Source: Granulicella sp. dw_53
Lineage (GTDB): Bacteria > Acidobacteriota > Terriglobia > Terriglobales > Acidobacteriaceae
Assembly (NCBI RefSeq): GCF_018449545.1
Contig: NZ_JAAVUR010000002.1
Coordinates: 124,001 to 188,000 of the forward strand
Direction of reading: 5' to 3'
DNA length: 64,000 nt
The notes beneath the pieces are model-generated. The model was not told the origin of the DNA, made no database searches, and was given only the letters and a program-made list of their open reading frames with translations. The position numbers and the translations under genes are program-made. This document shows, one piece after another, positions 35,171 to 42,595 of the stretch (positions within the stretch are counted from its first letter, which is position 1; each line of letters begins with the position of its first letter).

Positions 35171-35674
35171 TCAACTCTTGGACTGCAGAGACTTTGTGAA
35201 CTCGGGGATGTTGAGTCGATTGGGGTGTTCTAAGGTGCTTCCGAAGTGGTGTTCCCACAGGCGTGCTCCCAGATTGCCGGAGCGGTCCAATGATGATCCG
35301 ACTGTGAGCCACTTCAGCAGGGTTGGGTGTAGGCCGGCGTCGAACAGTGCGAAGCCTGCGGCGAGGACGCAGGTGTCGGTCTGGGTGCCGCAGACGAGGA
35401 TGCGGTCGGTTTGCAGGCTGCGAAGGTATTCGATCGCGGCTGGTGGCGGGAGGTAGCCGTGCTTTATGAAGACGCGGCCGGTGGGTATGAGGCTTTCGTC
35501 GGCCTTTCCGGGTTTCCATCCTAGCTGTCGTTCAAAAGGTGTTACAGATTCATCGTGTCTCTCGACGGTGGCTACGCTGGGGAGGATGGCGCTTAGGGCC
35601 TGGATGCCGTGGAGGATTTCGATTGGTATAGGAAAGCTGGGCTGAACGTCGACGATGAAGAGGGCTTGTTTCAT
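35171..35674 (-). CDS. Isochorismatase-family cysteine hydrolase
   Basis: A 167-residue alpha/beta hydrolase of the isochorismatase/nicotinamidase fold. The catalytic triad is visible: Asp9 in FIVDVQPSF, Lys71 in RVFIKHGY and Cys102 in VCGTQTDTCVLAAGFALFDAG (preceded by the usual cis-peptide region). Substrates in this family range from nicotinamide and ureas to isochorismate; the sequence does not decide. It stands alone, with no operon partner within 75 bp. Confidence 0.85.
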   Translation of the reverse strand: MKQALFIVDVQPSFPIPIEILHGIQALSAILPSVATVERHDESVTPFERQLGWKPGKADESLIPTGRVFIKHGYLPPPAAIEYLRSLQTDRILVCGTQTDTCVLAAGFALFDAGLHPTLLKWLTVGSSLDRSGNLGARLWEHHFGSTLEHPNRLNIPEFTKSLQSKS

Positions 35675-35752
35675 ACTGGAGTCCAGAGTACCGCAGTCGA
35701 GGGCTAGGTTATTTGGCGCGAGAGTGCTGCGCTATGGCCAGGAACTGCCGCG

Positions 35753-36079
35753 CTATTCGCCATGAAGCTTCAGACCTAGAATTCCTGCGACGATGAGGCC
35801 CAGGCAGGCGAGTCTACTGAAGGATGCAGACTCGCCGAAGAGCAGGATGCCCAGCGCTACTGTGCCCACTGAGCCGATGCCTGTCCATACTGCATATGCC
35901 GTACCTAGCGGCAGGCTGCGCGTCGCTGTGCCTACGAGGCCGAGGCTTAGGACGATCATGATGGCCGTCGCTATCGATGGCCATAGACGCGTAAAGCCTT
36001 CGGAGTACTTCATCCCGATGGAGAAGCCTGTCTCGAACACACCGGCGACTACGAGGATCGCCCAGGCATGTTGTTTCAT
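35753..36079 (-). CDS. SMR-family exporter, SugE/Gdx-like
   Basis: A 108-residue four-helix transporter. Glu16 in VAGVFETGFSIGMKYSEGFTR is the essential proton/substrate residue; the GMKYSEGFTRLWPS run resembles SugE/Gdx (guanidinium exporters) more than EmrE. Helix 3 has LPLGTAYAVWTGIGSVGT and helix 4 LACLGLIVAGILGLKL. No guanidine riboswitch motif is seen upstream. It follows the AhpD-like gene by 45 nt on the same strand and so may be co-transcribed under the divergent MocR regulator. Confidence 0.85.
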   Translation of the reverse strand: MKQHAWAILVVAGVFETGFSIGMKYSEGFTRLWPSIATAIMIVLSLGLVGTATRSLPLGTAYAVWTGIGSVGTVALGILLFGESASFSRLACLGLIVAGILGLKLHGE

Positions 36080-36124
36080 TCTGTTTCTCCGTCAACGTCT
36101 TCTTGCGGGTTCGTTGTGGTGTGC

Positions 36125-36604
36125 TTAGGAGGCGGTTGCGATCGCGAGATGTGCGGGCGCTTTATATGTGCCTGGCGTGTTGCGGAATGCGATGCTCAGG
36201 CGGTTCCACGCGTTGATGGTTGTGATGGCGAAGCTCAGGTCGGTGAGTTCCTTCTCGGTGAAGTGCCTGCGTGCCTCTTCGTAGACTGCATCGGGTACGT
36301 GTCCTTGTGTTATCAGGGTCAAAGCCTCTGTCCAGGCTAGTGCGGCGCGCTCGCGGGCGGTGTACCAGGGGCACTCGCGCCAGGCGTCGAGTGTGTAGAG
36401 GCGCTGCTCGGTCTCTCCGATTGCGCGCAGGTCTTTGGAGTGCATGTCGAGGCAAAACGCGCAGCCGTTGATCTGTGAGGCGCGTAGCTTGATGAGGTGA
36501 AGCAACTTCGCCTCCAGGCCACACTCGCGTAGATAGGACTCAAGACCGATCATTGTTTTGTATGCATCCGGGGCTGCTTTGAAGTAGTTCAAACGCTGTT
36601 CCAT
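36125..36604 (-). CDS. Carboxymuconolactone decarboxylase/AhpD-like protein
   Basis: A 159-residue all-helical protein. NGCAFCLDMHSKDLR holds the CxxC pair (Cys48, Cys51) and the downstream His of AhpD-type peroxidase/reductase proteins; the rest (WTEALTLITQGHVPD, FTEKELTDLSFAITTINAWNRLSIAFR) fits the same family. The function is probably reduction of peroxides or reactive electrophiles. The ATG at 36604 has GAGGAG 6 nt upstream. It is divergent from the MocR gene across a 100-bp intergene region containing a repeated GGTCCA. Confidence 0.88.
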   Translation of the reverse strand: MEQRLNYFKAAPDAYKTMIGLESYLRECGLEAKLLHLIKLRASQINGCAFCLDMHSKDLRAIGETEQRLYTLDAWRECPWYTARERAALAWTEALTLITQGHVPDAVYEEARRHFTEKELTDLSFAITTINAWNRLSIAFRNTPGTYKAPAHLAIATAS

Positions 36605-36652
36605 ATTTATCTCCTCGAAGTCAACGTTAGGCTTTCTGTGGATTAGAGAGAA

Positions 36653-36681
36653 GGTCCATAATGTGAGGGTGGATTGGTCCA
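36653..36681. promoter_or_regulatory. Direct repeat between AhpD-like and MocR genes
   Basis: GGTCCA occurs at 36653-36658 and 36676-36681, 23 bp apart, about two helical turns, in the divergent intergenic region. MocR proteins typically bind direct repeats, so this is a candidate operator. Confidence 0.4.
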
Positions 36682-36705
36682 CTTTCGAGGAGCCTGGAAC
36701 GAGCG

Positions 36706-38187
36706 ATGACTAAGGAAGAGACATTTCAGGATCTCTCGTTGAACGCGCCTGCTGGCAAGCAGGATCTCTGGCGGTGGCTGTATACGGAGCTGCGCGGCGC
36801 CATTCTCGACGGGCGCTTGAAGCCGGGCGCGAGGATGCCTTCGACACGCAACCTTGGGAGGCAGTACTCGCTTTCGCGGGGAACGGTTGTCTCGGCCTTC
36901 GATCAGCTACAGGCGGAGGGATACACGCGGACAGAGGTGGGGGCGGGAACTTTTGTGGCCTCGGGGGTTCCGGATGGGCTGTTGTCGAAGGCGCGTAAGT
37001 CCGCGGCGCTTGCTCTGCCTATCTCGAAGGCTGCGCTCTCTGGACGCGCACAAAAGTTCCTGAAGGATGTGGAGGTGATGCCGGCGTTGCACTCGATCGG
37101 CAAGGCCTTCCGCGCGTATGAGCCGGCCATCGATCTCTTTCCGGTAGAGCTTTGGGCGCGGGTTGCTTCGCGGGTGTTACGCAGGGCTCCGCGGTCGCTC
37201 TATGGTCATGGCAATGCCGCTGGCTATCAGCCGCTCCGCAGGGCCATCGCGGAGTATGTTGGCGCTTCACGCGGAGTGCGTTGCTCTCCGGAGCAGATCA
37301 TTATTACTTCAGGCGCACAGCAGGCGCTCGATCTTATTGGCCGTTTTCTGCTGGCTCCTGGCGATAAAGTTTGGATGGAGGACCCTGGTTATTCGCGTGC
37401 GCTTCAGGCGCTGCGCACTGCGGGTGCGCGGATTGTTCCGGTGCCTGTGGATGGGGAGGGGCTCAACGTGAAGGCGGGGCGGAGGCTTGCGCCTAAAGCG
37501 AAGCTTGTCTATGTCACGCCGGCAAATCAGTTTCCGATGGGGGTTACGATGTCGGCGGACCGGCGTTTGGAGCTGCTGCGCTGGGCTGCGAGCGCGAATG
37601 CGTGGATCATCGAGGATGAGTACGACGCGGAGTACCGCTACTTTGGCCGCCCTATTGCTGCTCTGCAGACGCTCGACAGCTCGGGTTGCGTTCTTTATGT
37701 CGGCACGTTTACGAAGATGCTCTTCAACGCGCTGCGTCTGGGGTTTATGGTCTTGCCTGAGCGGCTGGTTGAGGCGTTTGCGTCGGCTCGCAGCATTGTC
37801 GATCTTCATCCGCCTACGTTGGATCAAGCTATTCTTGCGGAGTTTATTACGGAGGGGCACTTCGGGCTGCATCTCCGGCGCATGCGGCAGATTTATGCGG
37901 AACGGATTGACGTGCTCAAGACTGCCGCGGATAGACAGCTCGATGGGCTGCTCGACGTTGTGCACGCGGGTGCGGGCATACGCACGCTTGGGTGGCTTAA
38001 GACATGGAAGTCGGATCAGGATGCGGCTCAGCAGGCGCAGCGGTACGGGCTCGAGGTCACTCCGCTTTCGATGTTCACGACGAAGTATGTACAGCCTCCG
38101 GCTCTGATGCTCGGCTTCGCAGGCTGCAACCCGGCGGAGCTGCGACGTGGGGTGTCGGTGCTGGCGACCGCTTTGCGCTCGCGCTAG
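36706..38187 (+). CDS. MocR/PdxR-type transcriptional regulator (GntR helix + aminotransferase fold)
   Basis: A 493-residue regulator. The N-terminal GntR winged helix (about 20-85) includes LYTELRGAILDGRLKPGARMPSTRNL (split) and SRGTVVSAFDQLQAEGY. A fold-type I aminotransferase-like domain follows (about 115-490) with SGAQQALDLIGRFLLAPGDKVWMEDPGY, NQFPMGVTMSADRRLELLRWA and the PLP lysine in YVGTFTKMLFNALRLGF (Lys337). MocR proteins sense PLP or its adducts with amines. Its divergent neighbours, an AhpD-like protein and an SMR exporter, are the likely targets. Confidence 0.92.
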   Translation: MTKEETFQDLSLNAPAGKQDLWRWLYTELRGAILDGRLKPGARMPSTRNLGRQYSLSRGTVVSAFDQLQAEGYTRTEVGAGTFVASGVPDGLLSKARKSAALALPISKAALSGRAQKFLKDVEVMPALHSIGKAFRAYEPAIDLFPVELWARVASRVLRRAPRSLYGHGNAAGYQPLRRAIAEYVGASRGVRCSPEQIIITSGAQQALDLIGRFLLAPGDKVWMEDPGYSRALQALRTAGARIVPVPVDGEGLNVKAGRRLAPKAKLVYVTPANQFPMGVTMSADRRLELLRWAASANAWIIEDEYDAEYRYFGRPIAALQTLDSSGCVLYVGTFTKMLFNALRLGFMVLPERLVEAFASARSIVDLHPPTLDQAILAEFITEGHFGLHLRRMRQIYAERIDVLKTAADRQLDGLLDVVHAGAGIRTLGWLKTWKSDQDAAQQAQRYGLEVTPLSMFTTKYVQPPALMLGFAGCNPAELRRGVSVLATALRSR

Positions 38188-38226
38188 GTGGGGATATTAT
38201 GGGGGCGGTTTTTACGAAAGAAAGTA

Positions 38227-38255
38227 TTGTGAGATTTTATTTCTTCGCCTATAGT
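38227..38255 (+). promoter_or_regulatory. Promoter of the second padR gene, apparently leaderless
   Basis: TTGTGA (38227-38232) and TATAGT (38250-38255) are separated by 17 bp. The -10 ends 6 nt before the ATG, and no Shine-Dalgarno is present, so the transcript would begin at or near the start codon. An imperfect dyad CTTC-N9-GAAG covers the -10. Confidence 0.5.
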
Positions 38256-38261
38256 GAAGAT

Positions 38262-38597
38262 ATGGGCGAGCATAGTTATCTCGGCGAGTTTGAGTTGATG
38301 GTTCTGCTTACGATCGTTCATCTGGGGGACGAGGCCTACGGGGTTCCGCTGTGCCGGGAGCTGTCGCTGAGACGGGGCTGGGAGGTTTCGGTGGGGAGCG
38401 TTTATGCTGCGTTGGATCGGCTGGAGACCAAGGGCCTGGTTGTCTCGCACCTGGGGGAGTCCACGCCGGAACGAGGCGGCCGTGCGAAGCGATACTTTCG
38501 GGTGACGCAGCAAGGGCTGCGCAGCGTTCACGAGACGCGCAAGGTACTCAGCGAGTTGTGGCAGTCACTTCCGTCTCTTGGGGAGGAGTTCGTATGA
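38262..38597 (+). CDS. PadR-family transcriptional regulator (second)
   Basis: A 111-residue winged-helix protein: LGEFELMVLLTIVHLGDEAYGVPLC is the PadR start, WEVSVGSVYAALDRLETKGLVVSHL the recognition and wing, and RAKRYFRVTQQGLRSV leads to the dimerisation helix. A longer frame from 38004 would overlap the MocR end and is not supported. It overlaps the next gene by 4 bp (ATGA), so the membrane protein downstream is its co-expressed partner and probable target. Confidence 0.92.
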   Translation: MGEHSYLGEFELMVLLTIVHLGDEAYGVPLCRELSLRRGWEVSVGSVYAALDRLETKGLVVSHLGESTPERGGRAKRYFRVTQQGLRSVHETRKVLSELWQSLPSLGEEFV

Positions 38598-39244
38598 AGC
38601 CAATACCTTCGGTCGCTGTCGCAACCTGGATGCTGGAGCATCTGACCTTCGGATCGTGTGATGCGTCGCTCGCAGGAGATCTGTTGGAGGAGCTGCGGGC
38701 CGGGCGCTCGGCGGGGTGGTACTGGCGGCAGTCACTCTCTGCCATTGCGGTTACGCTTCTTAGTAAGTCGCGTGCTTATGTTTTGCCGTTGGTGTTTTCG
38801 ATTGGGTGGAGCACCTTGTATCCCGCGTTGTGGCCTTCCATTTTGAGAAGCGAGGTGGCTCAAAATTTATGGGAGCGGATGGGGGAGCGGGACTGGCCCT
38901 TCTCGACCGGGTTGCAGTTTGTGAACGGAGTTACTCCCACGGTGTTGTTCGTCTGGATTGGCTTTTTCGTCTATTTGACGACGCGCAATCGAGTGCCGCA
39001 ACGGCTCTCTCTTTTTCGGACTCTGGTGAGTCTGTCGGTTGGCTTGAATGTGCTCTTCGTTGCTACCATCGGCGTCCATCTAAGAGACCACGGCCTGGAT
39101 GTGAATGATGCGTCGCAGGAGAACTTCAACACTCATTTTGTGGCACTCAGCGTTCCGTTGGCTTTGAGCTTGTTCTCGGCCCTCCTGTGCGCACTTCCTC
39201 CTATGCGGCGGCGACATAGCGACGCGAATTCTATCGCTGTCTAA
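38594..39244 (+). CDS. PadR-linked membrane protein of unknown function
   Basis: A 216-residue protein. Residues about 10-45 include LEHLTFGSCDASLAGDLLEE and RSAGWYWRQSLSAI, a pattern seen in Acidobacteria next to PadR genes and reminiscent of permease prefix domains. Four hydrophobic segments follow (about 55-75, 110-130, 145-165, 185-205). No catalytic motif is seen. Its start overlaps padR, so it is probably repressed by that regulator. Confidence 0.75.
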   Translation: MKPIPSVAVATWMLEHLTFGSCDASLAGDLLEELRAGRSAGWYWRQSLSAIAVTLLSKSRAYVLPLVFSIGWSTLYPALWPSILRSEVAQNLWERMGERDWPFSTGLQFVNGVTPTVLFVWIGFFVYLTTRNRVPQRLSLFRTLVSLSVGLNVLFVATIGVHLRDHGLDVNDASQENFNTHFVALSVPLALSLFSALLCALPPMRRRHSDANSIAV

Positions 39245-39282
39245 GGCCGGGACGATTTCGTTCAACTATCGATGTGCAGTGC

Positions 39283-40707
39283 ATGGTGCCTTCCATGTTC
39301 GAGACAGACTATCGACAGTCCGTTGGTGAAGACGCTTACGAGACGGATCGTGGCCGGCTCTGGTTGGCGTTGGCCACTGGGCTGAACCTTGCGGTCGCTG
39401 CCTGCTTCCTGATCTGCAAGTCGCCGGAGACTTATACTCTCTCGCTGGGGACGAGGCTTCGTTTCTCTGTCATCTATCTTTTGATTGCGTGTCTTATCGG
39501 CGCGGCAGGGACGTGGATGATGCTTCCGCGTGGCTCGCGCGGGCAGTTTCGCAGTCTGCTTCGTTGTGGAGTTTGTGGCTGGGTGTTCTTGCCGGCCATT
39601 GTCTTGTTTCTCCAGCAGAGATCCGTGTGGGCTAGTTTGGTGGCGGTGGTGTCGGCGATGTTGATGGCGGCAGCTATCTTTCGCTATATGGAGGCGATGT
39701 CGAAGGAGCCTGACGGACTCGTGCTTCAACAGAGTTCCCAGAAGAGTCTCTTCACTTCGGAGGTGAATCTTGCGCCGACCTCGTGGGTTCCTTTTGGGCT
39801 CTCGCTTTGTCTCTATGGGGCGTTTCTTTCGGCTGCTACTGGAAGGATGAAACTCTTTACGCTGCTGCTTGCGGTGGTTGCTCTCTTTCTGGTCTTACAG
39901 ATCAGAGCGGCTTATGTGAGGGGAGGACGACGGCAGAGAGGAATCGATCCACGATTCCATCCTTACCTCTTGATCGTTGTGGCGTTCTGTTGCGTGTTCG
40001 TGGCGTTGTCTGCTCCGGCGAGTGCTTCGCGTGGCGGGCTTCATGGGTTGCGTCGAGCCCCGGCCAGTCCTGGAATAACGAAGGTACAGGCCTCGTCCGA
40101 CCGTCCCGCCAGCGGATACCAGACCATCGTTCTATGGCCGATCGTGCAGAAGGAAGAGAAGGTCCTCCACACGCCTCCGCGGAGTAGCGACATGCCGTCT
40201 CCGGGGCTGGCGAAGCCGTTGGTCATCCGCTTCAACGGGCCGTACTGGTATATGAAGTTTAGTGGGGATGCTCCGGGGCCGAACTCGCGTACGACGCATG
40301 GCGATCCTCTGAAGGTCAATGTTCGCTCGACGGATCGAGGGCCTTTGTTTATGGAGGCGCATCAGAGGCTGGGCGAACCGATGGCCTTGAGCTGCTGTCG
40401 TGAGATGCAGGTGGTCTTCAAGAACGATCCCTCGCTTGGGGCTATCGCGGTGGGGCTCTCGCTTACGGATTCGCATGCCAAGGGGAGGCGGACTCAGAAT
40501 CTTGGGATAAAGTCGATTGCGTTGAGTGGTGTCGATCCGCTGCCGGGTAGTACAGCGCCGGTTGAGGAGACGCTGGCTTTTCAAATTCCGAGGCGTGGGG
40601 TGATCAAGCAGTTCGATGAGATTACGGTGGTTCTTTTGCCGGATGCGAGGCGTGCGACTGCTGGGCGGAAGGTGGCGGTGGAGCGGTTTGTGATTCTTCC
40701 GAACTAG
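39283..40707 (+). CDS. Membrane protein of unknown function with C-terminal soluble domain
   Basis: I do not recognise this protein of about 474 residues. The first 250 residues have seven or eight hydrophobic helices (for example LALATGLNLAVAACFLI, FSVIYLLIACLIGAAGTW, VSAMLMAAAIFRYM, LLLAVVALFLVLQI and PYLLIVVAFCCVFVALS). The last 220 are soluble and probably extracytoplasmic, with the blocks LVIRFNGPYWYMKFSG, PMALSCCREMQVVFKND and DEITVVLLPDARR. No ribosome site is clear; starts at 39274 (GTG) or 39295 (ATG) are also possible. Confidence 0.7.
   Translation: MVPSMFETDYRQSVGEDAYETDRGRLWLALATGLNLAVAACFLICKSPETYTLSLGTRLRFSVIYLLIACLIGAAGTWMMLPRGSRGQFRSLLRCGVCGWVFLPAIVLFLQQRSVWASLVAVVSAMLMAAAIFRYMEAMSKEPDGLVLQQSSQKSLFTSEVNLAPTSWVPFGLSLCLYGAFLSAATGRMKLFTLLLAVVALFLVLQIRAAYVRGGRRQRGIDPRFHPYLLIVVAFCCVFVALSAPASASRGGLHGLRRAPASPGITKVQASSDRPASGYQTIVLWPIVQKEEKVLHTPPRSSDMPSPGLAKPLVIRFNGPYWYMKFSGDAPGPNSRTTHGDPLKVNVRSTDRGPLFMEAHQRLGEPMALSCCREMQVVFKNDPSLGAIAVGLSLTDSHAKGRRTQNLGIKSIALSGVDPLPGSTAPVEETLAFQIPRRGVIKQFDEITVVLLPDARRATAGRKVAVERFVILPN
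40458..40474 (+). repeat. 17-bp dispersed repeat, copy 1 (inside a CDS)
   Basis: CTCGCTTACGGATTCGC. The same 17 bases are at 41267-41283 and 54419-54435. Copies 1 and 2 match further upstream (GCGGTGGG before them). Here the repeat is read as SLTDS in the membrane-protein gene. Confidence 0.6.
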
Positions 40708-40740
40708 GTTGAGTGTGATCACGCGTCACTTCAGTGTGTG

Positions 40741-41139
40741 TCAGTCATCTCGAAGGTGTCGGACGAAGCCGATTAGAGAGGCGAATGGACTTACGAGCGC
40801 CACGAGCACAACCAGTGCAGTTGAGGTCAGCAGCAGGATATCAATTTTCGAATCCAAGATGTGTGTTGGTAGGGTGTCATGCCAAGTTGTCGCGATGATG
40901 TCCCAAGCTAACAGTGCCACCATCGCGATAGCGCTTGCCCGAAAGGATTTGATTCCGAGAAGAACAGCAGGAAACGTTAATAGGAATGTGACGGCACTCC
41001 ATAGTGGAGCAAAGCCGGAGCCGACGAAGCCCCCGATGAATGCGACGAATGCCGTCAATAAAAGAGCGGGAATCCAAAGTAGGAGATATAGGGCGCTCGC
41101 TAAGAAGATTTGCGCCGATCGATTTGCGACTGCGTCCAT
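40741..41139 (-). CDS. Small membrane protein of unknown function
   Basis: A 132-residue protein with four hydrophobic segments: FLASALYLLLWIPALLLTAF (near the start), FVGSGFAPLWSAVTFLLTFP, SAIAMVALLAWDIIA and LLLTSTALVVLVALVSPFA. A TTG 36 nt upstream could also serve as start. Not recognised. Confidence 0.6.
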   Translation of the reverse strand: MDAVANRSAQIFLASALYLLLWIPALLLTAFVAFIGGFVGSGFAPLWSAVTFLLTFPAVLLGIKSFRASAIAMVALLAWDIIATTWHDTLPTHILDSKIDILLLTSTALVVLVALVSPFASLIGFVRHLRDD

Positions 41140-41266
41140 GTCCAAGAGGATAGGGGGCCGCGACTCTTTCAACAAGAGTGAAGCGGTGAGTTTGGGGTTT
41201 GTGGTTAATTGAGCCTCTGGAGGTTGTCTCCACAGAGGGTTGCGTAGTTGTGAGAGCGGTGGGTCT

Positions 41267-41283
41267 CTCGCTTACGGATTCGC
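41267..41283 (+). repeat. 17-bp dispersed repeat, copy 2
   Basis: Same 17-mer as 40458-40474. The identity with copy 1 extends over about 28 bp with one mismatch, 810 bp away. Confidence 0.6.
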
Positions 41284-41327
41284 AGGGAGTTTTGAGGCTA
41301 GGAAAGAAGGCGGTGGGATAAGGTCTA

Positions 41328-41377
41328 CATCCCACCCTTCGCGAGAGGCAAAGGCGCGAAGGATGGGGCACCCGGGC
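41328..41377 (+). repeat. Hairpin repeat type 1, copy 3
   Basis: CCCACCCTTCGCG and CGCGAAGGATGGGG enclose the loop AGAGGCAAAGG; GCACCCGGGC follows. It nearly equals the unit at 8525-8575 and again lies about 110 bp before a type 2 repeat. Confidence 0.7.
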
Positions 41378-41439
41378 TTTGGGGCTTAGTGGAAAGGTGG
41401 TTATCCTTTCTGTTTTTCCTTTCCTAGCGGTTGGGGTTT

Positions 41440-41525
41440 GGAAAGGAGGGCGGTCGTGCTTCGCACGATACCCCACCCTATTGCGGTGAGACTGCAAAAG
41501 GGTGGGGCACCCGCTTTTGTGGCGG
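41440..41525 (+). repeat. Nested hairpin repeat type 2, copy 2
   Basis: GTGCTTCGCAC stem, then CCCCACCCT / AGGGTGGGG arms around TTGC/GCAA, then CACCCGCTTTTGTG, as at 8647-8731. Both sites (8.5 and 41.4 kb) carry type 1 then type 2 in the same orientation. Confidence 0.7.
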
Positions 41526-41552
41526 TCCGAGTGTTTTTGGGATGCGGGTTTT

Positions 41553-42452
41553 TTAGGTGGTGGGGGTGGTTTGAGTTTTTTTCAGGGGTGGTTCGGTGTG
41601 GCGCTCGCGGAATTGGTTGGCGCGGGAGAACTCGTCGCGCAGCTCCGGGGTGCGGAGGTTTTCGCGTAGGTGGGCGAGGCGTTGTTCGAGGGCGAGGAGG
41701 GTGTCGGCGATGGGCGCGGTGTTGGTCATGGCGACGTCGCGCCACATGCTGAAGGGGCTGGCTCCGAGGCGGGTGGTCTCGCGCAGGGCGCGGCCGCCGA
41801 TCTCGGAGATCTCCGGGGCGTCGCCGAACTTGTCTTCGAGGAGGGCGGCGAGGGCGGTGGAGAGCATCTGCGGGAGGTGGCTTACCCAGGCGCAGAGCTC
41901 ATCGTGGCGTTCGGGGTCGAGGTCCATGGTGCGGGCTCCGAACTTGCCGACCCAGTCGCGCCACTCCTGCTCGATGAGGGTGGTGTCTTCGTAGATGGGG
42001 GTGAAGAGCCACATGGCGCGGACGAAGAGGAAGGCCTCGGCGAGGGTTGCGCCGCCGGACTCCTTGCCGGCCATGGGGTGGCCTGGCAGGAAGCGTGCGC
42101 GGTTTGGGCCGGAGAAGAGCTCGCGGCCGAGGGTGGAGATCTCGAGCTTGGTGCTGCCGACGTCGGTGAGGAGCTGGTTGGGGCGAAGGGTGGGGGCGAG
42201 CTTGTGCATCCAGTCCTTGATGGCGAGGACGGGGACGGCGAGGATGATGACGTCGGCGTCGTGGACGCCGGAGCGCTCGCCGTAGGAGTTGAACTTCGGT
42301 TCGGCGATGGCGCTGCGGTTGAGGGCGGCGAGGTACTCCTGGCGGTCGGCGTCGATGCCGTTGATGTCGCCCTCGAAGCCGGCGGCGCGCAAGGCGAGGC
42401 CGATCGAGGATCCGATCAGCCCCGTTCCGATGATGGTGATGCGCTCGATCAT
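41553..42452 (-). CDS. tyrA: Prephenate dehydrogenase
   Basis: A 299-residue NAD(P)-dependent TyrA that turns prephenate into 4-hydroxyphenylpyruvate for tyrosine. The Rossmann motif is ITIIGTGLIGSSIGLAL at the N-terminus; GHPMAGKESGG holds the catalytic His, and DPERHDELCAWVSHLPQM and RLGASPFSMWRDVAMTN form the helical dimerisation domain. It is last of the trpB-trpA-aroQ-aroF-tyrA set, 143 nt after aroF. The intergene region contains a 7-bp hairpin. No ACT domain is present at the C-terminus, so feedback by tyrosine, if any, acts elsewhere. Confidence 0.95.
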   Translation of the reverse strand: MIERITIIGTGLIGSSIGLALRAAGFEGDINGIDADRQEYLAALNRSAIAEPKFNSYGERSGVHDADVIILAVPVLAIKDWMHKLAPTLRPNQLLTDVGSTKLEISTLGRELFSGPNRARFLPGHPMAGKESGGATLAEAFLFVRAMWLFTPIYEDTTLIEQEWRDWVGKFGARTMDLDPERHDELCAWVSHLPQMLSTALAALLEDKFGDAPEISEIGGRALRETTRLGASPFSMWRDVAMTNTAPIADTLLALEQRLAHLRENLRTPELRDEFSRANQFRERHTEPPLKKTQTTPTT

Positions 42453-42508
42453 TGTTATCCCGCAGCGAAGAGTCCGGGGCGGAGGCCCCTTGGATTGACG
42501 ACCGTTCT

Positions 42509-42528
42509 CGTAGGGCTAAAACCCTACG
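42509..42528. repeat. Hairpin between aroF and tyrA
   Basis: CGTAGGG and CCCTACG form a perfect 7-bp stem with a 6-nt loop. No T-tract follows on the minus strand, so it may be an RNA-processing or stability element or a small dispersed repeat. Confidence 0.4.
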
Positions 42529-42595
42529 CTTAATCCTAAGCGCTAATCCCAATTGCCACGGTTAATCAAACGGGGACCAGAGTGCTGGCTTCGGT

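Noticed and set aside
36080..36124. Guanidine riboswitch ahead of the SugE-like gene
   Set aside because: The gap to the upstream gene is only 45 nt and shows none of the conserved riboswitch sequence.
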